From Pseudomonas knackmussii B13 (GTDB taxonomy: Bacteria; Pseudomonadota; Gammaproteobacteria; Pseudomonadales; Pseudomonadaceae): a stretch of 64,000 bases of DNA. Made by a program: the position numbers and the translations under genes. Positions 8,216 through 18,127 of the stretch are shown in pieces. The notes below the pieces were generated by a model. It saw only the letters and a list, made by a program, of their open reading frames with translations, was not told where the DNA came from and ran no database searches. Positions within the stretch are counted from its first letter, which is position 1. Every line of letters starts with the position of its first letter. The stretch lies in the NCBI RefSeq assembly GCF_000689415.1, contig NZ_HG322950.1:4285501-4349500 (forward strand), written 5' to 3'.

Positions 8216-8229
8216 GTTAGCTAGCTAAC
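8216..8229. promoter_or_regulatory. perfect 14-bp palindrome upstream of hldD
   Basis: GTTAGCTAGCTAAC is a perfect inverted repeat 84 bp upstream of the hldD start, between hldD and the SelT-like gene. It shares the TTAGC-N2-GCTAA frame with the palindrome next to the MarR gene (11581-11594), so it may be a second site for that regulator. Confidence 0.4.
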
Positions 8230-8238
8230 GTTATTTCC

Positions 8239-8523
8239 TCATGAGCGGTCGTTATGGCCGAGATCGCGCTGCGGATCGATGCGGTCGCGCACCCGCTGCT
8301 TGAGCACCTTGGCCTCGGGGAAACCGCCGTCGGCCTTGCGCTCCCAGATCTGCTCGCCGTCGCAGGTGATGCGGAACACCCCGCCGGTGCCCGGCTCCAG
8401 GGATACCCGGCCGAGGTCGTCGGCGAAGGTGCTGAGCAGCTCCTGGGCCAGCCAGGCGGCACGCAGCAGCCACTGGCACTGGGTGCAATAGGTGATGACG
8501 ACTTCGGCTTTGGGCTGGCTCAT
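8239..8523 (-). CDS. SelT/SelW/SelH-family (Rdx) protein with CxxC
   Basis: A 94-residue protein with the thioredoxin-like Rdx fold signature: VVITYCTQCQWLLRAAWLAQELL carrying the redox motif Cys13-x-x-Cys16, then GTGGVFRITCDGEQIWERKADGGFPEAKVLKQRVRDRI. Here both positions are cysteine, not selenocysteine. The family is presumed to act in thiol redox chemistry, but a substrate is not known. The ATG at 8523 is chosen because the upstream open frame lacks conserved sequence. The gene is upstream of hldD in the same direction. Confidence 0.88.
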   Translation of the reverse strand: MSQPKAEVVITYCTQCQWLLRAAWLAQELLSTFADDLGRVSLEPGTGGVFRITCDGEQIWERKADGGFPEAKVLKQRVRDRIDPQRDLGHNDRS

Positions 8524-8699
8524 GACAAGGACTTCCACTGGGAGGGGGGACCTATGATAGCGGCCCGGGATGATCGACCGGCCCCCGACATGCGCCGCAT
8601 GCTGTTCGGCTGCCGCCCCAAGCAAGACAGCCAGGCACGCGGTCCGGTTGATGCCGCGGTACCGATCCTGATCGGTCTTGCCAAAGCCGATACGCTGGC

Positions 8700-8726
8700 A
8701 AAAAAAGCCCGGCGCTAGGCCGGGCT
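8700..8726 (-). terminator. intrinsic terminator of the fimV-like gene
   Basis: AGCCCGGC (8706-8713) pairs with GCCGGGCT (8719-8726) around a 5-nt loop. On the minus strand the hairpin is followed by seven U residues. It lies 24 bp beyond the stop codon at 8750. Confidence 0.9.
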
Positions 8727-8749
8727 GGGGAACATCAAAGGGAATGCGT

Positions 8750-10825
8750 TCAGGCGATGCGCGCCAACAGCTCGCGCGCTTCTTCGCGTTGGTGAGAGTC
8801 GCCGTCCTCGAGCACGCGCTTGAGGATGCGGTAGGCCTGCTCCAGGTCGCCGCGATCGATGCAGGCCCGCGCCTCGTCGAGGCTGGCCAGCAGCTTGTCC
8901 TGCTCGCCGCTGACGACCGGGCGTGACGGCAGGCCGAAGGCGCCGGCGTGCTCGCCGTCGAGATCGAACTCGGTGACCTCCGGCAGCTCGCGCAGGTTGC
9001 TGCGGAAGTCTTCCAGCACCGGCTCGGCTGCCGCCTTGGCTTTGGTCGATGCGGTTTTCGGCGTCTCGAAGGGGTCCAGGGCACTCCAGTCGAGGTCCAT
9101 CGGCAGATCGCCGAGGTTCAGCTCGTTGTCGCCGAGCATCGGCTGCTCTTCCTGGACCGGCTCGGCGACGATTTCGTCCAGCTCCAGCCCTTCCCAGTCG
9201 CCGAGGCTGTCGCTGATCGCCACGCTCTCCTCGCGCTCCAGCATGGCCGGGTAGCGCGTCTTCAGCTGATCGATCTGCTTCTGATCGCCGCCCATGGCCA
9301 CCAGGGCCTTCTCCTGCTCATGGAAGGCGCCGACCTCGCCGAGTTCGGCCAGGACCAGCAGCAGCTTCATGCGCAGCTCGCGGCGCTCGGGTTCGGCGAC
9401 GATGGCCTTGAGCAGCATGTCGCGGGCCTGGCCGAAGCGGCCGTAGGCGATGTAGATGTTCGCGCCTTCCAGGCTGTCGCTGCTGGCCGTCGGCAGCTTG
9501 GCCAGCGAAGCGTCGCTGGTGACAGGTGCGACGGGGGCGGCGACCGGAACGCTGACCGGCTTGACCACCGGCGCCGGCCGCACCGGTTGTTGCGGCGGCA
9601 GGCTGGCGGCGGCGGCCTGTACCCGCGGCGGCTCGGTGGCTTCCGGCTTGCGCCGGCGACCGTAGAGGACGCCCAGCAGCAATGCGGCGCCGAGAGCGGC
9701 TGCCCAGGGCCAGTAGCGAACCAGGCCTTCATCCGGCGCAGCGCTGGGTGCCGGAGCAGCTGCGGCAGGAGCCGGTTTGGCAACGACCGGCGCTGGTGCT
9801 GGTGCCGGCTGCGCCGCCGCTGCCGCCGCCTGACGTTGAGCCAGCTGCGCTTCCAGGGATTGCACCTGCTGGTCGCGGCTTTCCAGGGTCTGCTGCAGGG
9901 TATTTAGCTGCTTCTGCAAGTCATCCATGCGCTGGTTGAGCTTGTCGCGCTCGGCACTCATGTCGGCCAACTGGCTCTGGGCCTGGTCGACCTGTTGCTG
10001 AGTCGCTGCAGCAATGGCCGGCGCTGCAGGGGCACTCGGTGCGACCGGGGCTGCGCTGGCGGCTGGCGGCGTTCCGGCAGCGCCCGCGGTCGTGCTGGCG
10101 GGTGTCAAGCCGGCGGGCAGCACCAGTGTCTGGCCGATCCGCAGGCGATGGGGATTGCCACCGACGAAGGCCTGCGGATTCAACTGCTGCAACTGCGCCA
10201 TGTAGGTGTGACGGGACACGCCTTGCCCCGCCAGGCGGCCGGAGATGCTCCACAGCGAATCGCCGCTGACCGTGGTGTAACGGCCATCGCCGGGAGTGGC
10301 CGCGACCGCAGGCTTGCTGGCCTTGCGCGGCGCGGCGTCATGCGAAACCGGGCGGGTGCTGGACGCGTAGCTGTCGGCGCGCTCGGGGCGGGTGTCCGCA
10401 TAGCTGCTGTAGCTGCGCGTTTCGCTGTAGCCCGGCGGATCGAGCAGCAGCGTGTACTCGCGCATCAGGCTGCCGTTAGGGCGCTCAACCTCGACGAGGA
10501 AATTCAGATAGGGCTCGCGCACCGCCTGGGTGGAAACCACATGGATGTAGCTGCGGCCGCCACGGATCACCGGGGTGAAACGCAGGCTCTGCAGGAAGGT
10601 CGGGCGGTCGACGCCGAGTCGCTCGAAGGTGGCGGCGTTCGCCAGGTGGGCGACGAGCTCCTCGGAGGTCAGGTCGCCGACCTGAAGCAATGCGATCTCG
10701 GCATCCAGGGGCTGGTTCAGCGCGGAACGCAGGGTGATGTCACCCAGTCCCAGCGCCTGCGCCTGTGAAGCCATGACGGCCGAGAGCACGGCCATTGCCA
10801 GCGGCAAGCGGTTGATTCGAGCCAT
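8750..10825 (-). CDS. FimV/HubP-like LysM peptidoglycan-binding membrane protein
   Basis: A 691-residue inner-membrane protein. It has a signal peptide (1-24, cleaved at AQA-LG), then the FimV N-terminal domain (LGLGDITLRSALNQPLDAEIALL). A LysM domain follows (YTTVSGDSLWSISGRLAGQG...IGQTLVLP, about 190-245). Next are an Ala/Pro-rich linker, a coiled coil (QVDQAQSQLADMSAERDKLNQRM...LQQTLESRDQQ), one transmembrane helix (YWPWAAALGAALLLGVLYG) before a basic stretch, and a cytoplasmic acidic tail. The tail ends in a FimV-type TPR-like motif (DLEQAYRILKRVLEDGDSHQREEARELLARIA). FimV/HubP proteins organise the cell pole for pili and flagella. This is shorter than FimV itself and corresponds to a second, less studied paralogue. 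The ATG at 10825 is preferred to a GTG at 10834. Confidence 0.9.
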   Translation of the reverse strand: MARINRLPLAMAVLSAVMASQAQALGLGDITLRSALNQPLDAEIALLQVGDLTSEELVAHLANAATFERLGVDRPTFLQSLRFTPVIRGGRSYIHVVSTQAVREPYLNFLVEVERPNGSLMREYTLLLDPPGYSETRSYSSYADTRPERADSYASSTRPVSHDAAPRKASKPAVAATPGDGRYTTVSGDSLWSISGRLAGQGVSRHTYMAQLQQLNPQAFVGGNPHRLRIGQTLVLPAGLTPASTTAGAAGTPPAASAAPVAPSAPAAPAIAAATQQQVDQAQSQLADMSAERDKLNQRMDDLQKQLNTLQQTLESRDQQVQSLEAQLAQRQAAAAAAQPAPAPAPVVAKPAPAAAAPAPSAAPDEGLVRYWPWAAALGAALLLGVLYGRRRKPEATEPPRVQAAAASLPPQQPVRPAPVVKPVSVPVAAPVAPVTSDASLAKLPTASSDSLEGANIYIAYGRFGQARDMLLKAIVAEPERRELRMKLLLVLAELGEVGAFHEQEKALVAMGGDQKQIDQLKTRYPAMLEREESVAISDSLGDWEGLELDEIVAEPVQEEQPMLGDNELNLGDLPMDLDWSALDPFETPKTASTKAKAAAEPVLEDFRSNLRELPEVTEFDLDGEHAGAFGLPSRPVVSGEQDKLLASLDEARACIDRGDLEQAYRILKRVLEDGDSHQREEARELLARIA

Positions 10826-11040
10826 AGTCGCCACCCCAGTTCAGTCCAGGTTCCTTGGCTTCCATGCCACTTGCACGCGGTCGGTTGGCGTTCCTTGCAT
10901 CCATTTGCCGCGACGAATTACCTATTCGCGCGCGGCGCCGATACCGGCCCGTTGCTATCACGATTTAGGTGCTGGTCCGGGTGCGGTCAAGACGACTCGT
11001 CGGAAAACCGACAATTAGGTAGGCCGGGCCTGCGCCTAAA

Positions 11041-11066
11041 TGAAAGACGGCCCATAAAGGGCCGTC
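11041..11066 (-). terminator. intrinsic terminator downstream of the MarR gene
   Basis: GACGGCCC (11046-11053) pairs with GGGCCGTC (11059-11066), and the minus strand continues TTTCATTT. It ends the leftward MarR transcript. Otherwise the gap 10826-11107 contains only a short GTCGG/CCGAC hairpin near 11000. Confidence 0.8.
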
Positions 11067-11107
11067 AGATATTTGGCTAGCTTACTCGAAATACTGTGAA
11101 TGAGTGC

Positions 11108-11542
11108 TCAATTCTTTTCCAGGTTGCAGAGGATCTTCGAGAGGATCTTCTGACAGACCGCAATGTCCTCTTCGTCGATCCCAGCCAGCACGTCGTTGCG
11201 CACGCTGGCGGCGATGCTTTCGATATCGGCGATAAGCACATCGGCCTTGGGCGTCAGGCAGATGCGCTTTGCCCGGCGATCCTCCGCCACCGCCTGGCGG
11301 CGCACCAGGCCCTGGGCTTCGAGGCCATCGAGCAGGCGCGCCAGGGTCGGGCCTTCGACGCCGACCGACTGCGCCAGTTCGCGCTGGGTGGGAATACCGG
11401 AGTTGCGGGCCAGGTGCAGCAGCACCAGCCAGCGCGCCTGGGAAAGGCCCAGGTGACTGAGGCGACGGTCGAGCTCGGCGCGCCAGGCACGGGACGCTTG
11501 AGCCAACTGGGTACCGAAGTAGTGCTTATCTTTATCGGACAT
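11108..11542 (-). CDS. MarR/SlyA-type transcriptional regulator
   Basis: A 144-residue winged-helix protein. The DNA-binding region is LGLSQARWLVLLHLARNSGIPTQRELAQSVGVEGPTLARLLDGLEAQGLVRRQ, with wing AEDRRAKRICLTPKA, and terminal dimerisation helices. The closest family resemblance is SlyA. The ATG at 11542 (MSDKDKHYF) fits family starts better than the alternative at 11554. A cluster of GGCTAAT/ATTAGCC half-sites lies 18-52 bp upstream of the start codon, so it probably controls its own promoter. Confidence 0.9.
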   Translation of the reverse strand: MSDKDKHYFGTQLAQASRAWRAELDRRLSHLGLSQARWLVLLHLARNSGIPTQRELAQSVGVEGPTLARLLDGLEAQGLVRRQAVAEDRRAKRICLTPKADVLIADIESIAASVRNDVLAGIDEEDIAVCQKILSKILCNLEKN

Positions 11543-11559
11543 TGTGCAACGCATTTTCG

Positions 11560-11594
11560 GGCTAATTGATTTGGCTAATTATTAGCCGGCTAAT
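11560..11594. promoter_or_regulatory. palindrome cluster, probable MarR operator
   Basis: The half-site GGCTAAT occurs at 11560, 11573 and 11588, and its inverse ATTAGCC at 11581. They form two overlapping palindromes, GGCTAATtATTAGCC (11573-11587) and the perfect ATTAGCCGGCTAAT (11581-11594). The location directly upstream of the MarR gene, and between it and the DUF2804 gene, is typical of an autoregulatory MarR operator. Confidence 0.65.
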
Positions 11595-11635
11595 CAAGGC
11601 CGTACAATGACATATTGTCGCAGGGACGCTTTGCC

Positions 11636-12652
11636 TCACCATTTGGCGTACTGGTCCTCGACAAACCCCCATAGATTGTCGATCGGCAGCACAGGCTGTC
11701 CGAACGGTCGCAGCTCGCCGCTGAAGCGTCCGAATATCTGCCGGAAATTGCTGGCAAGAATGCCAAGATTCAGGCGCTCACGGTGCAGGCCGTGGGCCTC
11801 GAAACGCAAGTCGACCTGGCCGTCGAAGGAGCGGATGGCCCAGGGCGACATGTCGCGGTCACGGTCGAATTCGAAGCGCACGCTATCGACCTTCAGCAGT
11901 TCGCCGTCGAGCCAGAAGCAGTTCTCGGTGAAGCTCGTCTCGTTCACCCCGCACGAGAGGTTCAGCCCCACCCGCCTCCCCTGCGCCTCGCCGGACAGGC
12001 AGGCCCAGTTCCAGAAGGTCTCGCGGCGCATGTAGCCGGCCGACCAGTCGTGGTGGGCGAATGCGTCGATGGCTCGCAGATCGAAGTCGCCCAGCGCGCT
12101 GCGCACCTCGCCGCTGCAGCGCACCCCGGCAACCTTGCGCGCATAGACCCAGCCGTTCACCGCGGTCGGCGTGCACAAGCTCATGGGGTTGAATACCGGG
12201 TCCTGCTCGTTGAAGCGCGCGTCTATCCGCGTGCCGTCGTCCAGCTCCACCAGCAGGCGTTTCTCCAGCGGGTTGCCGACATTCTCCAACCGCAACAGAT
12301 TGCGCCCCTGGCGCAGTTCGCATACGCCTTCGTCCGGCGTCTGCGAGAAGTTCGTCCCCAGCCCCAGCGGACACTTGAACTGGCGCTCGATCATGCGCCC
12401 GCTCAGCGGGTGGTAGAGGTAGACGAAACCGATGGCCACCAGGCTCAGCTCGGCGAGCGCGCAGCCGCCGATCAGCGTCGGGCTGATCAGGCCGAAGTAC
12501 TGGAACTGGTGGAAGTTGCGCCACTTGCTCAGCGCACCGAGCTTGCGGCCCATCGGCGAGCGGTAGTCGAAATCGCGGTAATTGATGTGCTGCGGGGTCT
12601 GCTCAAGGATGCCGTAGTGCGGCTGGCCGTTGGCCTGGATCAGTTGCTGCAT
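11636..12652 (-). CDS. DUF2804 domain-containing protein
   Basis: A 338-residue protein covering the full DUF2804 family (FDYRSPMGRKLGALSKWRNFHQFQYFGL, FNPMSLCTPTAVNGWVYARKVAG, HHDWSAGYMRRETFWNWACLSG, GVNETSFTENCFWLDGELLKVD). The fold resembles lipocalin/AttH-like beta-barrels. No biochemical role is established. It is transcribed away from the diguanylate cyclase gene in the same direction, with the MarR gene downstream. The ATG at 12652 starts the conserved region. Confidence 0.88.
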   Translation of the reverse strand: MQQLIQANGQPHYGILEQTPQHINYRDFDYRSPMGRKLGALSKWRNFHQFQYFGLISPTLIGGCALAELSLVAIGFVYLYHPLSGRMIERQFKCPLGLGTNFSQTPDEGVCELRQGRNLLRLENVGNPLEKRLLVELDDGTRIDARFNEQDPVFNPMSLCTPTAVNGWVYARKVAGVRCSGEVRSALGDFDLRAIDAFAHHDWSAGYMRRETFWNWACLSGEAQGRRVGLNLSCGVNETSFTENCFWLDGELLKVDSVRFEFDRDRDMSPWAIRSFDGQVDLRFEAHGLHRERLNLGILASNFRQIFGRFSGELRPFGQPVLPIDNLWGFVEDQYAKW

Positions 12653-12746
12653 GCTCGCGCGCTCGCTGCCGGGGTGCGGCGCATGCTAGCACCGGCCCCG
12701 CGGCCCACGCAGTCACCGCCGGCGCCAGCTGGAGGGACCGAAGGCG

Positions 12747-13904
12747 TCAGGCCACCACCTGGTTGCGGCCGAACGCCTTGGCCTCGTAGAGCGCGCGGTC
12801 GGCATGCGCGTAGATCGCCTGCAGGCCCACCGAAGTACCGGGCACCAGGCAGGAGATGCCGATGGACAGGGTCACCTCCGCCGCCGTGCTCGAACCCTCG
12901 TGGGGAATGCCCAGGCCCTGCACCGCCTGGCGCAGCACCTCGGCGCGCTGCCGCGCCTCGTCGCCGTCGGCACCATAGAGCAGCACGGCGAACTCCTCTC
13001 CCCCCAGGCGAACGGCCATGTCCAGCGGCCGCCGGGCGCTGTCCTGCAGGGCCCCGGCGATGCGCTGCAGCGCCTGGTCACCGGCCTGGTGGCCATAGCG
13101 GTCGTTGTATGCCTTGAAGTGGTCGACGTCGCACAGCAGCAGCGCCATCGGCGTCTCGTCGCGCTGCGACTGGCGCCACAGGCGTTCAAGCTGGCGATCG
13201 AAGCTGCGCCGGTTGCGCAGGCCGGTGAGCGGGTCGTGCTCGGCCATCACCCGCATCAGGCGGCTGACCAGGAAATGCTCGCGGGACTTGTACTCCAGCA
13301 GGTAGCAACCCACTGCGCCGACCAGGTTGCCGAGCAGCAGGAACACCAGGTTGTTGAGCAGCTTGGTCGGTGGCAGGCCGGCGTACAGCTCGCAGCCCAG
13401 GTAAGCGAGCAGGATCAGCGTGGCCGAGCCCAGCGCCTCGGAGAAGCGCAGCCCGACCAGGAAGTAGGCGGCCATGCTGACCACCAGCAGTCCCTCATAG
13501 GGATAGCCGGGGTCGACCCGATGGGCGATGCCGACCACCGCGGCCGCCCCTATCCCCACCGCGAGGATGCAGGCGATGCTCAGCGGCACCATCAGGCGGA
13601 CGAAACGCCGGTGCAGGATGAGCCCGCCGCAGACGATCAGCAGCACAAGCACCACGCCGCGCACGGCCAGCATGGTCCAGTGTTCGGCACCGGGAATCAG
13701 CAGGAAGTCGACGGCGGCCAGCGCCAGCCAGGCGAACATGGCGAACCCCAGTGCGCTGCACTTGAGTTCGAAATTGTCTTCCAGCAAATAGCTGCGGTAC
13801 TCGCTCTCCAGGGCGGAGGCGAAGCGCAGGCGGCGAAAGCCCCGGGAGAGCTGTTCGGCATAAGGATTGGAGCGAACGTCGTCGAGCCAGGCATGCAGTT
13901 GCAT
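12747..13904 (-). CDS. membrane-bound diguanylate cyclase (HsbD-like)
   Basis: A 385-residue protein with an N-terminal membrane part of five or six helices (about 50-205) and a C-terminal GGDEF domain (about 222-385). The catalytic loop is GGEEF (301-305), the metal/nucleotide block is CDVDHFKAYND (258-268), and an inhibitory I-site RPLD (292-295) sits the canonical five residues before GGEEF. It should therefore make c-di-GMP with product feedback. The position between the DUF2804 gene and recQ matches P. aeruginosa HsbD, a partner of the HsbA anti-anti-sigma system. The assignment as the orthologue is inference. The ATG at 13904 has an AGAGG site upstream. Confidence 0.9.
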   Translation of the reverse strand: MQLHAWLDDVRSNPYAEQLSRGFRRLRFASALESEYRSYLLEDNFELKCSALGFAMFAWLALAAVDFLLIPGAEHWTMLAVRGVVLVLLIVCGGLILHRRFVRLMVPLSIACILAVGIGAAAVVGIAHRVDPGYPYEGLLVVSMAAYFLVGLRFSEALGSATLILLAYLGCELYAGLPPTKLLNNLVFLLLGNLVGAVGCYLLEYKSREHFLVSRLMRVMAEHDPLTGLRNRRSFDRQLERLWRQSQRDETPMALLLCDVDHFKAYNDRYGHQAGDQALQRIAGALQDSARRPLDMAVRLGGEEFAVLLYGADGDEARQRAEVLRQAVQGLGIPHEGSSTAAEVTLSIGISCLVPGTSVGLQAIYAHADRALYEAKAFGRNQVVA

Positions 13905-14056
13905 GAATACCTCTTCTTCCGGAGGTTCTCGCGCCACCTTAGCGGTTGGCGACACACGTCACAAGTTTGTCGCGAAAGGGCGTCACTTCCTTGGCAGCCA
14001 TCAAATGGCCAGTAATTTCTTAAGACCTTTCTAGCCGGCACCTTCGCCAGCTTCCG

Positions 14057-16195
<2,139 letters not shown>

Positions 16196-16358
16196 GGGGG
16201 TCTCCGAATCGAGGCGCGCATTATACGCAAGCGGCCAGGCGCTGCCCGGTCAGCCGTCGCGGAGCGTTCGCCGAATGCCGCCACCCCGCGCTGCTGCTGG
16301 CCCGCAGGGCGCGGAAGGACTACAATCCCGCTCCTAATTCCCGCCGAGGTAGTAACCG

Positions 16359-16946
16359 ATGTCCTTCGCCGACCAACTGGCCCGCCTGCAAGCCTTTCTC
16401 GATGCCGATGACCTGCACGAGGAAGCCTTGGACTACATCGCGGCCCACGGTTACCTGACCGCCTTGGCGATCTGCCCGGAACAGGTCCCGGAGCGCGAGT
16501 GGATCGACGCCCTGTTCGCCGAGCCGCCGCACTACCGCAGCGACGCCGAGCGCGAAGAGATCGAGGGCACCCTGCAACAGCTCGAAGCGCACATCACCCG
16601 TGTGCTGGCCAGCGACGAAGAGCTGGAGCTGCCCTGCGAACCCTACCTGGGCGACGAGCCGGACGACTCCGATATCCGCGGCTGGTGCATCGGCTTCATG
16701 GAAGGCGTGTTCCTGCGTGAAGCGGTGTGGTTCGAGCAGGCCGAGGAAGAAGTCAGCGAACTGCTGCTGCCGATCATGGTCGGTTCGGGCCTGTTCGACG
16801 AACAGCCGGAATTCGACGAGATCGCCCGCGACCGCCACCTGGTGGACGACATGGTCGCGCAGATCCCCGAACTGCTGACCAACCTGTTCCTGCTCTGCCA
16901 GGCTCCGGAAGAAAAGCCGGCGCTGCTCAAACCCCGCCAGCACTGA
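16359..16946 (+). CDS. UPF0149 family YgfB/YecA-like protein
   Basis: A 195-residue acidic, all-alpha protein of the UPF0149/YgfB-YecA family (DDLHEEALDYIAAHGYLTALAICPEQVPEREWIDALF, RGWCIGFMEGVFLREAVW). It lacks the C-terminal SEC-C zinc motif that some members carry. The function is not established. A P. aeruginosa YgfB protein modulates beta-lactamase regulation, but this may be a different paralogue. GAGG precedes the ATG. The DUF454 gene begins 10 bp downstream, so the two are probably co-transcribed. Confidence 0.85.
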   Translation: MSFADQLARLQAFLDADDLHEEALDYIAAHGYLTALAICPEQVPEREWIDALFAEPPHYRSDAEREEIEGTLQQLEAHITRVLASDEELELPCEPYLGDEPDDSDIRGWCIGFMEGVFLREAVWFEQAEEEVSELLLPIMVGSGLFDEQPEFDEIARDRHLVDDMVAQIPELLTNLFLLCQAPEEKPALLKPRQH

Positions 16947-16956
16947 TCCACCGTCG

Positions 16957-17358
16957 ATGACGCGGCCCATCCGCCGTCATCGCCACGCCTGGGTGCGCTA
17001 CCTGTTGCTGGCCGTTGGCTGGCTGAGCGTCGCCCTGGGCGTGGCCGGGATCTTCCTCCCTCTGCTCCCGACCACCCCTTTCCTCCTGCTCGCCGCCGCC
17101 TGCTTCATGCGCAGCTCGCAGCGTTTCTACGACTGGCTGGTGCTGCACCCGCGGCTCGGTCCGTGGATCGCCGACTACCTCGAAGGCAACGGCATCCCGC
17201 TCAAGGGCAAGCTCTATACCCTGGCGCTGATGTGGGCGAGCATCGGGCTTTCCTTCTACCTGCTGCCGCACCTCTGGGCCCGCGTGTTCATGCTGACCAG
17301 CGCGGTCCTGGTCAGCCTCTACATCCTCCTGCTCGTGAAGACCCGCCGCCTCGGCTGA
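16957..17358 (+). CDS. DUF454 (YbaN-like) inner-membrane protein
   Basis: A 133-residue protein with three or four hydrophobic helices and the family signature GIFLPLLPTTPFLLLAAACFMRSSQRFYDWLVLHPRLGPWIADY. YbaN/DUF454 proteins sit in the inner membrane. Their function is unknown. It follows the YgfB-like gene by 10 bp and precedes lapG by about 60 bp. Confidence 0.88.
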   Translation: MTRPIRRHRHAWVRYLLLAVGWLSVALGVAGIFLPLLPTTPFLLLAAACFMRSSQRFYDWLVLHPRLGPWIADYLEGNGIPLKGKLYTLALMWASIGLSFYLLPHLWARVFMLTSAVLVSLYILLLVKTRRLG

Positions 17359-17419
17359 GCATCGGCAGAAATGGCCGAGAGCCACTAGACTCTGCGCATC
17401 CACCGTGGAGGCGTGGCAG

Positions 17420-18118
17420 ATGGCGCGGTACGCAGGCATCAGTAGATGGCAGAGCACCGCCCGGAGCCTCGTCGTTCTGTGGGTGGGCGCCCTGCTGCTG
17501 AGCATCGGCCAGGCCGGCTGGGACTTCGACGCCATCCTCCGCAACGCCGAACAGCAATGGGGCGACCTGGGCCCCGCACGCCAGCGCATCCGCGACTGGG
17601 GCGAGCTGCTCGAACGCAGCCAGAACCTCGACGAGTCTGCCAAGCTCAAGGCCGCCAACGACTTCTTCAACGCCAGCCTCGCCTTCCGCGACGACATGAG
17701 CGTCTGGCACCAGACCGACTACTGGGCCACGCCGATAGAAGCGCTGTACAAGGGCGCCGGCGATTGCGAGGACTATGCCATCGCCAAGTACGTGACCCTG
17801 CGCCAGCTCGGCATCCCCAGCGACAAGCTGCGCATCACCTACGTCAAGGCCCTGCGCCTGAACCAGGCGCACATGGTGCTCACCTACTACGCCACGCCCG
17901 GCGGCGAGCCGCTGGTGCTGGACAACCTGATCCCGCAGATCCGCCCCGCTTCCCAGCGCTCGGACCTGCTCCCGGTCTACGCCTTCAATGCCGAAGGCCT
18001 CTGGCTGCCGGGCCCCGGCGGCGGCAAGCGCACCGGCAGCAGCAAGCAGCTGTCGCGCTGGCAGGACCTGTTGACCAAGATGCGCGCCGAGGGCCTGATC
18101 CTCGACGAGACGCGCTAG
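17420..18118 (+). CDS. lapG: periplasmic cysteine protease LapG
   Basis: A 232-residue transglutaminase-like (bacterial, BTLCP) cysteine protease with an N-terminal signal/anchor (hydrophobic 14-31). The catalytic triad is visible as Cys116 (GAGDCEDYAIAKY), His151 (LNQAHMVLTYY) and Asp168 (LVLDNL). LapG cleaves the N-terminus of large RTX adhesins (LapA, CdrA) to release biofilm cells, and LapD restrains it when c-di-GMP is high. lapD follows by 9 bp. The ATG at 17420 has GGAGG 8 nt upstream. No large adhesin gene is present in this window. Confidence 0.95.
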   Translation: MARYAGISRWQSTARSLVVLWVGALLLSIGQAGWDFDAILRNAEQQWGDLGPARQRIRDWGELLERSQNLDESAKLKAANDFFNASLAFRDDMSVWHQTDYWATPIEALYKGAGDCEDYAIAKYVTLRQLGIPSDKLRITYVKALRLNQAHMVLTYYATPGGEPLVLDNLIPQIRPASQRSDLLPVYAFNAEGLWLPGPGGGKRTGSSKQLSRWQDLLTKMRAEGLILDETR

Positions 18119-18127
18119 GAGGCATGC

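Noticed and set aside
9400..10350. Long plus-strand open frames opposite the FimV-like gene
   Set aside because: They arise from Ala/Pro/Val-rich codons of the sense protein and have no independent support.
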